From Ustilago trichophora (lineage: Eukaryota > Basidiomycota > Ustilaginomycetes > Ustilaginales > Ustilaginaceae): DNA of 64,000 bases. Both the position numbers and the translations under genes were made by a program. The stretch lies in assembly GCA_900323505.1 (NCBI GenBank), contig OOIN01000002.1, forward strand, positions 806,001-870,000, read 5' to 3'. Numbering within the stretch: the first letter of the stretch is position 1; the number at the start of each line of letters is the position of its first letter. Below the pieces are notes generated by a model. The model made no database searches. It was not told the origin of the DNA and saw only the letters and a list, made by a program, of their open reading frames with translations. This document shows positions 47,348 through 58,037 of this stretch, piece after piece.

Positions 47348-48094
47348 CTAGTGAATCATCCCCCACAGAATCATCAACACCACCACGCCACTGAACGCAG
47401 CAATCCCCATCACTTTGACATTCTTCCACCACATCTGACGTCTCAATCCCACGGCTCTTCGTCGGAAAGCCATGCTCTGGTTTGCTGCGTTATCGGTTCT
47501 GTCCATGAGCAATTCTATTCGTTCTCCGCGGGAAAGGATCTGCTCGACATTTTGTGTCATAATGTCTTTGACGCCTGCCAGTTCGGTTTTGGCCTGTGCG
47601 ATGGGATCGATGCTGTTTGGATCACTGTTGAATTGTGTGACGAGGGAGCTGAGGGTGGAGGTGAGGGAGGAATAGTCGGTGTTGGTAGCTTCGTCTTCTG
47701 ATGTGGGTATGTCGAACGATGACAGGAACTGCAATTGATTCGGTTTTGGAAGGAAGGAATGACATCCCGAATGGAAGGCGTCAGCATGCCAGCAATTGAG
47801 AGAACAGCAAAGTATAAGGAAGAGAGGGGGCAAACTTACCTTCTTCTGCAAGTGCCCAAGGAAAGCAAAAGGAATCCTCCTACCGGTCTCTGCATCCGCA
47901 ACGGCCATATAGACCATTCCATCCTGGGAAACATAGTGGAACAACCACTCTTCGAAAGCGTACGAAAGCTTGCTCGATTCAGACGGAATGCGAGAGAGGA
48001 TAGTCTGTGCAGCGGGAAGGAAGCGATCGTGGATCGGATCGTGGGTCTCGGCCAAGATGTGGGATCCTTTTGCTACCAGTGCCAGGACGATCAT
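47348..48094 (-). CDS. VAMP7/Nyv1-like longin R-SNARE, two exons
   Basis: Exon 1 is 48094-47840 and exon 2 is 47728-47348. The 111-nt intron (GTAAGT...TTGCAG, 47729-47839) is a multiple of three without an in-frame stop, so the unspliced reading gives a false 248-residue ORF. Spliced length is 211. The N-terminal longin domain (about 1-110) starts MIVLALVAKGSHILAE and includes FAFLGHLQKKFLSSF across the junction. The SNARE motif (about 135-190) has the zero-layer Arg in ILSRGERIELLMDRT, and a C-terminal membrane anchor follows (KVMGIAAFSGVVVLMILWGM). It lacks the C-terminal Cys box of Ykt6 and looks like VAMP7/Nyv1, which drives fusion at the vacuole/endosome. Exact compartment inferred. Confidence 0.88.
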   Translation of the reverse strand: MIVLALVAKGSHILAETHDPIHDRFLPAAQTILSRIPSESSKLSYAFEEWLFHYVSQDGMVYMAVADAETGRRIPFAFLGHLQKKVSLPPLFLILCCSLNCWHADAFHSGCHSFLPKPNQLQFLSSFDIPTSEDEATNTDYSSLTSTLSSLVTQFNSDPNSIDPIAQAKTELAGVKDIMTQNVEQILSRGERIELLMDRTDNAANQSMAFRRRAVGLRRQMWWKNVKVMGIAAFSGVVVLMILWGMIH

Positions 48095-48601
48095 CGTTAT
48101 CTATTTTGAGTTCTTCCGAATGGGGCTGACTTCTATGGTGATGGTGACGGTGGTGTTGATGGTGGTGGGATGATGGTGGGTTGACTAGGCACGTGTGTGC
48201 TCTAAAAGCAGCTGAGTTGCGTCATGCAGGAGAGCTGCGTTGATTAGCGCTTCTTTTTTTCATCAAAGGTGTGATCCAAGTAGAATCTGACAGAATCGGA
48301 TTGGCGATCAAAAGAGGAATTGACCCGAGGGGAACACCTCCCTTTACCCCGGCAATGCAGGATTCAGCCGCACAAATTCAAATGTGGGGTATTGCGCACC
48401 GGCCTCTGTTGCTTCCGACCGAACCGAGCCGTGCAACCTCATAAAATGTCAAGGCTAACTCCCCCCCCACCTTGTCCTCCCACCCGTAGATCTTCCTATA
48501 CACATCTTTACCATACTCTTCTATCTCCCTAACCTACTCTTCCTTTCTACTTATTCTACTACCAACTCAAACTCTTGAAGAAGAAGAAGAAGTATTGCAA
48601 G
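48095..48601. other. Divergent promoter region, R-SNARE and acetoacetyl-CoA synthetase
   Basis: 507 bp shared upstream region of two divergently transcribed genes. C run 48462-48469 and pyrimidine-rich leader before 48602. No ORF. Confidence 0.6.
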
Positions 48602-51167
48602 ATGACAACGCCAACCACCGCCCAACCCCTCGTCTGGTCCCCCACAGCGGACGAAATATCCTCTACCTCTCTCGACAAGTTCCGCCGGCTCATCAATTCC
48701 CGTTTCAACCTCAACATCACCAACTATCACGAATTGCACGCCTTCTCCATCGATCGTCTTTCCGACTTTTGGGAAGCTGTTTGGGACTATGCTGGTATTC
48801 GTGCCACATCTCGTTTCAGTTCCGTTCTTTCTGATCCGAACGCTCTTCCCGGCGATTTGCCCACATGGTTTCCGGGAGCATCGTTCTCGATGGCCCAGAA
48901 CATTCTCTTTCCCTTGCATCCGGCAAATGTCACTTTTTGCAGCCCAAAGGCGCCCTACCACTGGCCTCACCCTCAGTCGGTGGCGCTGATCGAGGTGCCA
49001 GAAGGTGGAGGATTGACCGATGGGGATGCGAAGACCGCGGCTGTGAAAGTGACCTGGGGAGAGCTGAGGAGGAGGGTTGCTCTGCTTGCGGAGACTTTTA
49101 GACGGATTGGAGTGAAGAAGGGGGATAGGCTGGCGCATGTGAGTGCCAATACCACCAGTCCTGTGGTTGCAACCTTGGCGGCAAATAGTGTCGGTGCCAT
49201 CTATTCGCTGATTGCTACCGATGCGGGACCACAGGCGATCTATGGAAGATTGGCACAGATCCGCCCCAAGCTGCTATTCACCGACGATGCGGTGCTGTAC
49301 AACGGTAAACAGGTCAACATCTTGCACCGCGTTGCAGAGGTCGCAGAAAGGCTGCAGGCGGACGACAAGATCGATTCCCCACTCCAATTCCAAGTCGTCA
49401 TCATCCGCAACACCCGCCTTCCCTCCTCGAGTCCCATCTGGAACTCCACCAGGGTCAAAGGAGTCGAAATGGAGCTATTTATCACCCAAACCGGTCTCAA
49501 CATCACCGATTCCCCACCCCACCGATTTGAACAGCTTCCCGCCCAACATCCCGTTCAAATCTTTTTCTCCTCCGGAACAACCGGCGAACCCAAATGCATC
49601 ATTCACACTCAGTGTCTCTTGCTTAACATGAAGAAGGAAGCTCTGCTGATGCTCGATTTGAGACCCAACGATAGTTTCCTCCAGATCACGAGCTGTGGTT
49701 GGATCATGTGGGTCTACCATCTTGTAGCGCTGTCGATGGGATCCACTGCGGTGCTGTACGACGGAAGTCCGATGTATCCGAACCCGAGTCATGTGGTGAA
49801 GGTGGTATCGCATCTCAAGTGCTCGGGATACGGTGCTAGTCCTCGTTTCTTGAGCGAACTGGAAAAGTATTGCAGCGAGAATAGGTTTAGTATCGCCAAG
49901 GGGCTGAATTTGGACAAGTTTAGGATGATGACGAGTACAGGTAGCCCGTTGAGCCCGAAGAATGTGGAGTTCTTCTACAGGGAGTTTCCGAAGCGGGCCC
50001 ATCTTTGCAGTATCAGTGGTGGCACGGATATGGCAGGAGTGCTGGTGGGACCGACAAAGATGCTCCCGCTGTACGGCAACTTTATCCAGAGCAAAGCGCT
50101 CGGTTTCGACATTCAGGTGTGGGACGCGGAGACGGGTGAGAGAATCGATGACTCGGGTAAGCCGGGAGAGTTGATCGTTGCAAAACCTTTCCCAACCCAG
50201 CCCGTAAGTTCATCAATCTTCCTTTATCCTTTTCGAACATAGTCGCTAGAAGAAAGGATGGTTTGCTGACACTTTATATTTTGCTGTCGATGATGATTGT
50301 GATGGCGGCGGTGATGGAATAGACTGGATTCTTTGGACCTCCGGACCAGAAGCAAGCCCTGTACGAAAAGTACATGGATTCCTACTACACCCGTTTTCCC
50401 GGCCGCAAGGTTTGGGCTCAAGGCGATTTCATCTATCAAGACCAGGCCACTAAAGGTCTCGAGATCCTTGGTCGCTCGGATGGCGTTCTGAACCCTGTAA
50501 GTCTTCCTTCTCTTCTCACCCTCCCATCTGTTATCCCTTTCTCCCTTCTTTTTTCTCTCTCTCTTCATAGTTTGAATGCGATGCTGACTGGCTATGCTTT
50601 TGGTGGTGCTGATCGCAGTCGGGAGTTCGCTTCGGCAGCGCAGAAATCTACGCCGTCGTGGACAAGTTCGAATTTGTCGGAGACAGCATCGTCGTCGGTC
50701 AACGTCGTCCCAACATCGATGAGCATGAACGAGTCCTCCTCTTTATCAAGATGCGTGACCCTTCCTCCACCCTCTCCGAATCGCAGATCTCTCAGCTCAA
50801 CAAGGCCATCAAAGCTGCCTACTCGGCAAGACACGTTCCCGAACACACTTTCCAAGTCAGCGACATTCCTGTCACTCTGAATGGTAAAAAAACCGAACTT
50901 GCTGTCAAAGCCGTCGTTAACGGCAATACTGCTTTCAAGCCGTCTAGCGTAAGTATCGCCCGCGCACTTTTGTTGGAAAAAGAGAGAGAGGAGAGAAAGC
51001 TGATTCGTTGAAATCTGCTTTTCTTTTTTCGTCGGTACGAATGGCGACAGGCAACGGCAAATCCACAAAGCTTGCATGAATATGCACAGTATGCGGATCT
51101 GGAATCGGTGCTTGCTGCCCGATCGAGTGTCAAAGTCAGTACTGCTCGTGGTGGAGCCAAGCTCTAA
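48602..51167 (+). CDS. Acetoacetyl-CoA synthetase (acyl-adenylate-forming enzyme), four exons
   Basis: Exons 48602-50203, 50323-50496, 50619-50948 and 51051-51167; all three introns (119, 122, 102 nt) start GTAAGT and end AG, phase 0. The product is 740 residues. The ATG at 48602 is chosen because the frame reaches further only with a TTG. The N-terminal ACS domain segment (LVWSPTADEISSTSLDKFRR) is followed by the AMP-binding motif FFSSGTTGEPKC (323-328 core SSGTTG), ISGGTDMAG, GKPGELIVA, the hinge region WAQGDF, GRSDGVLNPSGVRFGSAEIY, and the C-terminal lysine motif VTLNGKKTEL. The whole layout matches acetoacetyl-CoA synthetase rather than acetyl-CoA synthetase, especially MTSTGSPLSPKN and the C-terminus. 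It activates acetoacetate in the cytosol for sterol/lipid synthesis or ketone use. Confidence 0.93.
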
Positions 51168-51202
51168 GGTCTCTTTTCCCGCGGACTGTGTACACTCTGC
51201 GT

Positions 51203-51216
51203 GTACAGTACTGTAC
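51203..51216. repeat. TACAGTA/TACTGTA ladder (two rungs, opposite orientation)
   Basis: Reads G-TA-CAG-TA-CTG-TA-C, a 14-bp perfect palindrome-like string just 3' of the acetoacetyl-CoA synthetase gene. Confidence 0.85.
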
Positions 51217-52184
51217 AAAGTGTCTTTACTGTGGAAATGCTCTCGTATGGAATGGAAAAGCTGCGTTTGATGCCAAGATTTTTGGCGCCGAGCAACGATG
51301 TGTATGCCGAGAAGAAAATTCTATCTTGTATGATATCACTTCCAAAGCCGGATTGGAACGGCAAGATGGTTGGCGAAGCGTTTTTACGATACCGTATCCT
51401 CGGGCCACAGAGAAGGCGAGGAACATAGAGTACATATGAAAGTATTGCTTTTTCCCCGAGACCAGCCTTCGAGAAACGCATGCTACTAGAGCTACGCGAT
51501 CGAATGTTCTCTAACCGTTCCTCCCACGACGCCGTCTTCAGCAGCACTGGTTTTTGTCAAGAACAGGTCGCCTCGCCGCGGGGAATGCGAACTAGTCAAC
51601 CAACCCAAGGTGCAAAACTCAAATCAGAGAATTGCAGCGGAACTTCGTCACATCGTAGCGAGCATGAAGAACCGAAATCAACAACGTCTGGCATAGCCGC
51701 GCCCCGAATTTACCCCTCCCTACCTCCCTCTCCCTCTCCCCCTTCCCCCCGAACCTTGTCTGGACTTTCCTCGTGCCCAATACATACACTGTAGATACAC
51801 ATTTGAGATCTGCCTCGATCTTGAGGTACGATTTGGTTGCAATCGAGCAGAGAAGCAGCTCATCTCGTGGGAATTGTGTCTTATTTGGCACCTGTCTGCG
51901 GGTATCTGGAAACTGACCACGAGTCTGCGAGATTGTCAACAAGGTTTGGTGCTTTCTCGGCCGTGATTGAAAGTGTCGATCTTTCAACATGAGCATGCAG
52001 TATCCACTCGGTCGCCCGGGCTCACTAATCGAAGTAAGGCCCCCAGCTGTGTCAGATAGAATGGGTAGACGTACCAGCTAAAACACAAACAACACTGTAC
52101 CGCAGGTGGCATTTTTCCTGTTTACAAAGTACGTAGCAATTCCGAGCAAAACGATCCGCCATACAGCATTTATGCACAAGAGAG

Positions 52185-52257
<73 letters not shown>
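52185..52257. repeat. A73 homopolymer
   Basis: Seventy-three consecutive A after GAGAG. The 42 bp after it lead into a (CAG)12 tract. Could be an old poly(A) tail of a retroposed sequence or simple expansion; I see no retroelement ORF beside it. Confidence 0.9.
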
Positions 52258-52260
<3 letters not shown>

Positions 52261-52295
52261 GTGCGGAGTTCGGTCGGAGTCAATCAGCCGGTCAA

Positions 52296-52298
<3 letters not shown>

Positions 52299-52334
<36 letters not shown>
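52299..52334. repeat. (CAG)12 microsatellite
   Basis: Twelve perfect CAG units, followed by CAACGGCGGCGG. Noncoding: the Ala/Gln/Ser runs occur only in short frames that include the A73 tract. Confidence 0.95.
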
Positions 52335-52338
<4 letters not shown>

Positions 52339-53311
52339 GGCGGCGGTGTTGTGAGGAGAAAGGTCTAGACACACAATGCAGAACCGGGAGGCAGTGCCGA
52401 ATCGGAATTTTGCAAGCTGGGCAGATGTGAGACCGAAACAAAGTCAGAGGAGATGCCAATAAGGCGAATCATACTGTAAGCCATATCAAGCGTTCTGGAA
52501 CTCGTCAACACCGACAAGGACCATAAGGTCGGCCAGAGAGATGATGGCAAAATATACACACAGTGTTCTTGACGCATTGCCGCACCATGATCAAAGCAAG
52601 ATGATCAAATGTCATGCTTGACATACGGGAGGGATGCCCTGTTGCTCGCAAAGCCGGGAGTATGTTTCCCACGGCACGACCCAAAATGCTGGTCTAGCAG
52701 CTGGGAGGCAAACAGTAATTCGGGTTCCGGATTGTTGGGCAAGAAATTCGAGATGATGTCGGTGTGCACACACACACACACACACTTGTGGTGCTCGGTA
52801 AGTGAGAGTCTGGACGAATCTTGCCAAGTCGGTGCATGTGCTCACAATGGACCATATGAAAGGAAAAAGAATCCCCCCCAAGCTCGTCGAGCTCCTTTTG
52901 GTTGGTACAAATAACCTGCACTGCAGGCTTCCATCACATGCATGCCTTTTTTTGGGAACAATTTTCAGCGGCAAGAATCCGATTCAAATGCCGTGCGTGA
53001 CCAGACACATTGGATGCGATGTACAGTAGACCCACTCGACCAACCTCAGAAGAGTCTTTCTGCTGTAAAATGCGAGGCCTTGACTACGATTCAAGGTAGC
53101 AGACGAGAGAAAGTCGTAAAATGTGTCTGTCGATCGACGCCAAGAGAAAAAGAGAGAGGGAGGCGGCAACCAACTTGGGCAGAGGAAGAGAATGAGAGAG
53201 ACGCTTAATTGGAAAAATCCGGGCAGCGGATTTTTTTTTTGTACTCGGAGCAGGAGACTTTGCAGATTGGAATCGTATGAGAATATTGTGGTCGCGATCC
53301 GTCAGACCAGC

Positions 53312-53324
53312 TACTGTACTGTAC
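53312..53324. repeat. TACTGTA ladder (two rungs)
   Basis: TA-CTG-TA-CTG-TA followed by CGTG; intergenic. Confidence 0.85.
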
Positions 53325-54215
53325 GTGTGCAGTATTGGCGAAGGCCTGGAAGGTGAAAGTATAGCATGAACCAGCCCCTTAATTGAGGCGGTGAAATTGC
53401 ATGTGTGAAAGGCTGAAAAGTCAACCTCGATGCAGTAAGGCTCCCGATATTCTAACTTTACAGCTGTATCTCGCTTGTGTCTTTTGAAAGTCAGAGTTGG
53501 TGGAGTTTGTATTTGTTGGTGACTGTTGCTGAGGGCCGCCTAAGTCCTTGTGGAGTGGAATTAGTGAGGTTTTGGCCGTCCTTCGTCTCACTCAGAATTG
53601 CCTCGGCAAGCTCGCTTGTTGCAGGTTTTATGCACGTGTGCATGAGCTTGCATATGCGAGTTGAGTCGAGCTCAATTCGTCGTTCGTCTCACCACGAAAT
53701 GATAGGAGACTTGTGTCGATCTCTCTCAACCTTTCCGTCGAGCTCACTTCTGTTCGTTTGTACGTAGTTTCTCTCAATGTAACACACTTTCATGATTTTT
53801 ATTACAAAGCATGGGTATTTGAGACAAACAAAGCGTGGTCGTCGTCTCATCCTCCAAACCACCACCATCTCGTCCGTCTCACGCAGCCTTGCCGACAGCT
53901 TGCGTGAGACGCATACTCTGCGACCAAAACTACTCTATTATCGCTTCGGAAAGGTGGAGGCTTTTTCTGTCTCGCTGCCTGTCGGAGCATGTGAACAACA
54001 CTTGTATAGAAAAGAAAATGCGGAGCTCTATACAAAATTCAAGATTTATAATTCAGAATACAAAGCGGCAACACTAGATTTTGTAGGCGAGTGGATATGC
54101 GCAGTATTTTGACAGCTGCCAAGTTCGATGACGATGGAAAATTGGCTGTGACCATCGGAGAGTGCAGCGATGGTCGCCTCCTGTCCCACATACAGTACCT
54201 CATTCACCGTTGCTG

Positions 54216-54243
54216 TTTCCTTTCCTTTCCTTTCCTTTCCTTT

Positions 54244-54274
<31 letters not shown>
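54216..54274. repeat. (TTTCC)6 followed by T29
   Basis: Six TTTCC units pass directly into 29 T and then TTTTC units. A polypyrimidine tract with no gene attached. Confidence 0.95.
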
Positions 54275-55067
54275 CTTTTCTTTTCACTACCACTTGCCCG
54301 GGCAATGGTGTCCGAGTCCGAGTTTGCTTGGAAACCAAGAGGCAAGAGAGGCGCTTCATCAACCGAGAACCTACCAAATGCTAAGAAACAAATGTATGCA
54401 AGTAGTTTAGCAGTGTCTCTGATGGCGAGCGAAAGTCAGCATTCCATTTTGCATCAGTATTTTCTTCTGTTTTCTCCCCACCGGCAGCCGCCGAGGCGTC
54501 CGGCACCCTGAGTCTAAAGCCAATGCTACACGCTAATGGTACACTGCCCCTTGCCTTTTTTCCCTCTGGTCCAAAACTTGGTGCAAAGGACCCTTGAAGG
54601 ACCCGCGACCGACGTTCTTGTGGTACATTCAGTTTTTTGCTACCTCTCGCTCGTCTCGTTCGCTCGCTGACTGTCCACACCTCATCTTTATATTTACGCT
54701 CCGCCTCTCTACATTGTCATCTGCAGCATCCACTAGCGTGGCACAGAGAGTGCAAAAAGCCACTTCCACACTTTGTTTCGTTGAAACCAGCATGAATGTC
54801 TGCCATCGTCTAACGCTCCATTGCGCAATTTCGTTGCTTCAGAGCAAGTAATTTTGTGTAATATAAGGTACAATTCGGCTTTGAAGCGAACAAGAATATG
54901 ACTGTTGCAAAGGGACAGATAGATCCCAAGGAAATCTACACACTCCAAAATTGTCTGCAACCGGCGCCTCGCGTACGGTGTTGTGCAGTCGATTAGGTGC
55001 GAAGCCGACCCAGACAGCGACTTCCCCATGGATGGCCAGCAGTCGACAGTTGTAAGCAAAGCAAGGG

Positions 55068-55119
55068 CTTGGCCCACTGGCTTGGCCCACTGGCTTGGCC
55101 CACTGGTTTGGCCCACTTG
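55068..55119. repeat. 13-bp tandem repeat, four copies
   Basis: Unit CTTGGCCCACTGG at 55068, 55081 and 55094 is identical; the fourth copy at 55107 differs at two positions. Minisatellite in intergenic DNA. Confidence 0.95.
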
Positions 55120-55870
55120 ACGCCGTCATACCGACTTACTCTAATCATTCCTGAAAGGCGTTTGCATTGTACGACCTCGGCTACAAGTTGTCCTTCCTGA
55201 GCAGCAAAGATGCGAGCATGGCGCTCCAAAAGGAAAAAACAAAGCAGGTTGTACAAGATGCGTTACACAAGATTTTGGGTTGCACAAGATGCGATGAAGA
55301 CGCTAAAGAGGGACTTCGTGTGTATGGAAGGAAAGGCAAGCGAGGATCAATACTCGGCGTGCGTGCTGATGGGCGATGGCTGAGGAAAGCAGCAGGAGCC
55401 ATCGGTAGAGTACAATAGGTGCGATTTTCTGCATCTGTTTCTCAACAATGCGATGGATCAGTCCATCGCCGCCTCTTTGACCCACGACCCATTGTATTTC
55501 CCGAATCCAGAATGCCTTCCGAAGTCGATCATAGTGGATGATTGCAACCGGCACAAAAAGAGTAAACAACTTCCCGGTTGTCAAAGCAAGGTGCGAAACC
55601 AAGACTGCCCGAACGGCACAAGGCGGCTTGAACGTCGACGGGCAAGAGGCAAGGGACTGATCTGTGTGTAAATTGACATCGGAATCGCAGGACTAGCCGC
55701 TCGCTGGCTGTGTTTCAACCTTGCTTCCCACGCCGGGGCGGATGAAACAGACAGGCGCAACAAAGAAGAGAGTCGATCGCGACCATTGGTGCTGAAGAGT
55801 ATATTCTCTCTCTTCTATGCCAAACTTTCGAGATCTTCGCAGGCGTGTTTTAATTTGACGTGTAAAACTA

Positions 55871-56370
55871 CAGTGAACTCGCGATCTTTGAATGCCTCAA
55901 TAAATGAATATTCCACATATTGGATAAAAAATTGGCTGGACATTTTTGGGCGCAGCCAATTATTAAATAAATTCGCTTTTCAGATAATGGATAGGTCAGC
56001 TGCAGTCCCAAATTTGAATAACCCAGCACATGTCAATACAAACCACAGCTTAGTCTTGTTATTATCTGAATGGATATAATGTGCTTCTTAATCACTCACT
56101 GGAAGTGGCTTTACAGGCATAAAATGGACACAGCTCTATTAAAAAAACTTTAAAGGAATTGCAGCAATTTGTGATAAAAAGGAAAATGATGTTAATGCGA
56201 AGTAATTGGATGTCTCTAGTCAGGGAGAAACAGGCTGCACAGCTCAAAAATGCGGTGCTAACATAAATCAGTCAATTTTTTCCAAATTCTAGCTCTCAGT
56301 AATTAAATATTTCACACAATGAATAAAATATGCCTCCGCCCAAAAATATTCAAAGATCGCGAGTTGACTG
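55871..56370. mobile_element. 500-bp MITE-like element with 23-bp terminal inverted repeats and TA target duplication (Tc1/mariner-pogo type)
   Basis: The left end CAGTGAACTCGCGATCTTTG (continuing AAT, 55871-55893) matches the reverse complement of the right end at 56348-56370 in 22 of 23 bases; the only difference is base five. A second 11-bp inverted match, ATTTTTGGGCG, lies at 55942-55952 and, inverted, at 56337-56347. Both ends are bounded by TA (55869-55870 and 56371-56372), the standard Tc1/mariner target duplication. The interior is strikingly AT-rich compared with its flanks and has no transposase frame, so this is a non-autonomous copy. TIRs beginning CAGT and reading AACTCGCGAT recall pogo/Fot-type elements. 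No second copy was seen in the window. Confidence 0.88.
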
Positions 56371-57944
56371 TATACGTTATTCTTGAGGTTGCCGGCATTT
56401 CTTGGCCCTTTGGGGATTGCTGCCCTGTTCCTGTGTGGCACTGGCTCTCAATGTGAATAGAAGACGTGACAACGGAGCCTTAGCTTTGCGGCATTTGCGG
56501 CTTCAACCAAAATGGCGACTCTCAATCAGTCACCCTTGCGATCGCCCCCGGCCAGGTATGCAAAAGCCGTCAATACCAATTACAGTACAACTACTGTACC
56601 TTTGGCTTGTACACCCAAAGATGATAGGCGGCTGCTCGGCCTCCGGCATGACAAGATGGAGAAAGGGAGAAAGAGACAGCGCGCGCAATGCGGTGACAGA
56701 GAGAGCGTATGCCAACAGGGGCATCCTGGCAAAGTGTGGCCGATCTCGAGGCGCAGATGGGTACGAAATGTTTGTTTTATATTTTTTTATCTAACAAAAT
56801 TCAAGGCAACAGCTCGTCAGGAGCGGCATTGGGCTTTGTGTGTCAGAAAGCGCAATCCCGTCTTGTCAAGAAAAAAAAAAAAAAAAAGAATGAGAAAAAA
56901 GCCCAACTCAGCTCCGTCTCTTGTGTTTATTATTAATATTTTACATTTTATTTATTTAAAAAGGCTCTTGGTGATTCCGACTGCAACGCGAGGATCCTTG
57001 TTCCATACAATGTGGGCTGTGACTGTTACTGTGTCTGAGGTGGACTCTTGGCCATTCGCAATACGGGTATCACATTTGCTCGCTCTTCTTTCACTCGTCT
57101 TCTCCGCAGCAGTCACAATCAATCAATCGAGCTAGCCAGCCAGCCGGCCAGCCACTCTCTCGGTGCAGCAAGGTTGATAGCAAACCTCGTTCTCTTCCCT
57201 ATCTCTTCTTTACCACAACGGTCCCTTCGTACAGGTATCCTCCTACCCTCCTTCCCGCTGCTTCTAGTCTCTTCTTACATTGCCACCTAAATCTCCACGG
57301 CTCAGCACCTTCCTCAACTGCCAAGACGCTCGCCTTGTTCCGCCTGCAACTTTCTTTTCGTTGCAGCAACGCAATCTCATACAGCACAATACAAACTCGA
57401 ACAATCATCAATCAATCATACCATCCCACCAACTTTGAAACACTAGCTTTGGTCGGCATCTCTTCTCATCTAACCACCACTCTAGCTCCCACTCACATCT
57501 ACATTGGAAACACCCATCCGCAAAGCCTTCTTCTTTTTCATCATCAGCATCATCAGCATCATTATCATCATCACAAGTGATTCACCGACATCACTTCATC
57601 TGATTGACAGCCTTACAAGTCAAAATCGCAACGAATCTTGTCCTCGCAGCTCCCGCCTTCTTTCTGGCCTTCACCTCGAGCGGACATTCTTCCTCACTAC
57701 GTCTCTTCGCTTTGCCGCAATTGGTGGAATCACTCATCACAGCTGCCTTTAAAACCAATTAGTCGAGTCAACTTGCCACCCACCCCTTCATCGAACAGAA
57801 GTCAACACTAGTCGCCGTTTCAGCGTCAGGCTTCTTCGCTTCCTCGTTCTTTCACAGCTCTTCCTCGATTAGCCATCATCGTCTTCTTCGATACCGCCCG
57901 GTGCCCCCTTTTTTCTAAGGACCAGCTGTTGCGACCTTGCACAC

Positions 57945-57959
57945 ATGTGCTCGGCATAG
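57945..57959 (+). promoter_or_regulatory. Upstream ORF of four codons before the 58038 gene
   Basis: ATG TGC TCG GCA TAG, 78 bp upstream of the main ATG in a long pyrimidine-rich leader. Functional only if included in the transcript. Confidence 0.35.
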
Positions 57960-58037
57960 TTGTTCATCTTATTACCTTCTGCGGAAGGATCTTCGACGCC
58001 TCTCTTTCATCGTTGAAGACATAAATCGCCGCCAACA

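Larger units (their letters stand above)
51168..58037. other. 6.9-kb gene-free region
   Basis: No ORF with recognisable features. Contents: several TACTGTA/TACAGTA motifs (51204 ladder, 52472, 53022, 53312 ladder, 54191, 56581, 56592), an A73 run and (CAG)12 tract (52185-52334), CA repeat 52769-52785, (TTTCC)6 plus T29 (54216-54274), a 13-bp tandem repeat (55068-55119), an AT-rich 500-bp inverted-repeat element (55871-56370), an A run near 56872-56886, and from about 57000 a CT/CA-rich leader for the next gene. It has the look of a repeat-collecting, weakly constrained interval. Confidence 0.6.

Noticed and set aside
52106..52354. ORF of Lys and Ala runs around the A73/(CAG)12 tract
   Set aside because: Pure repeat translation; no unique coding sequence.
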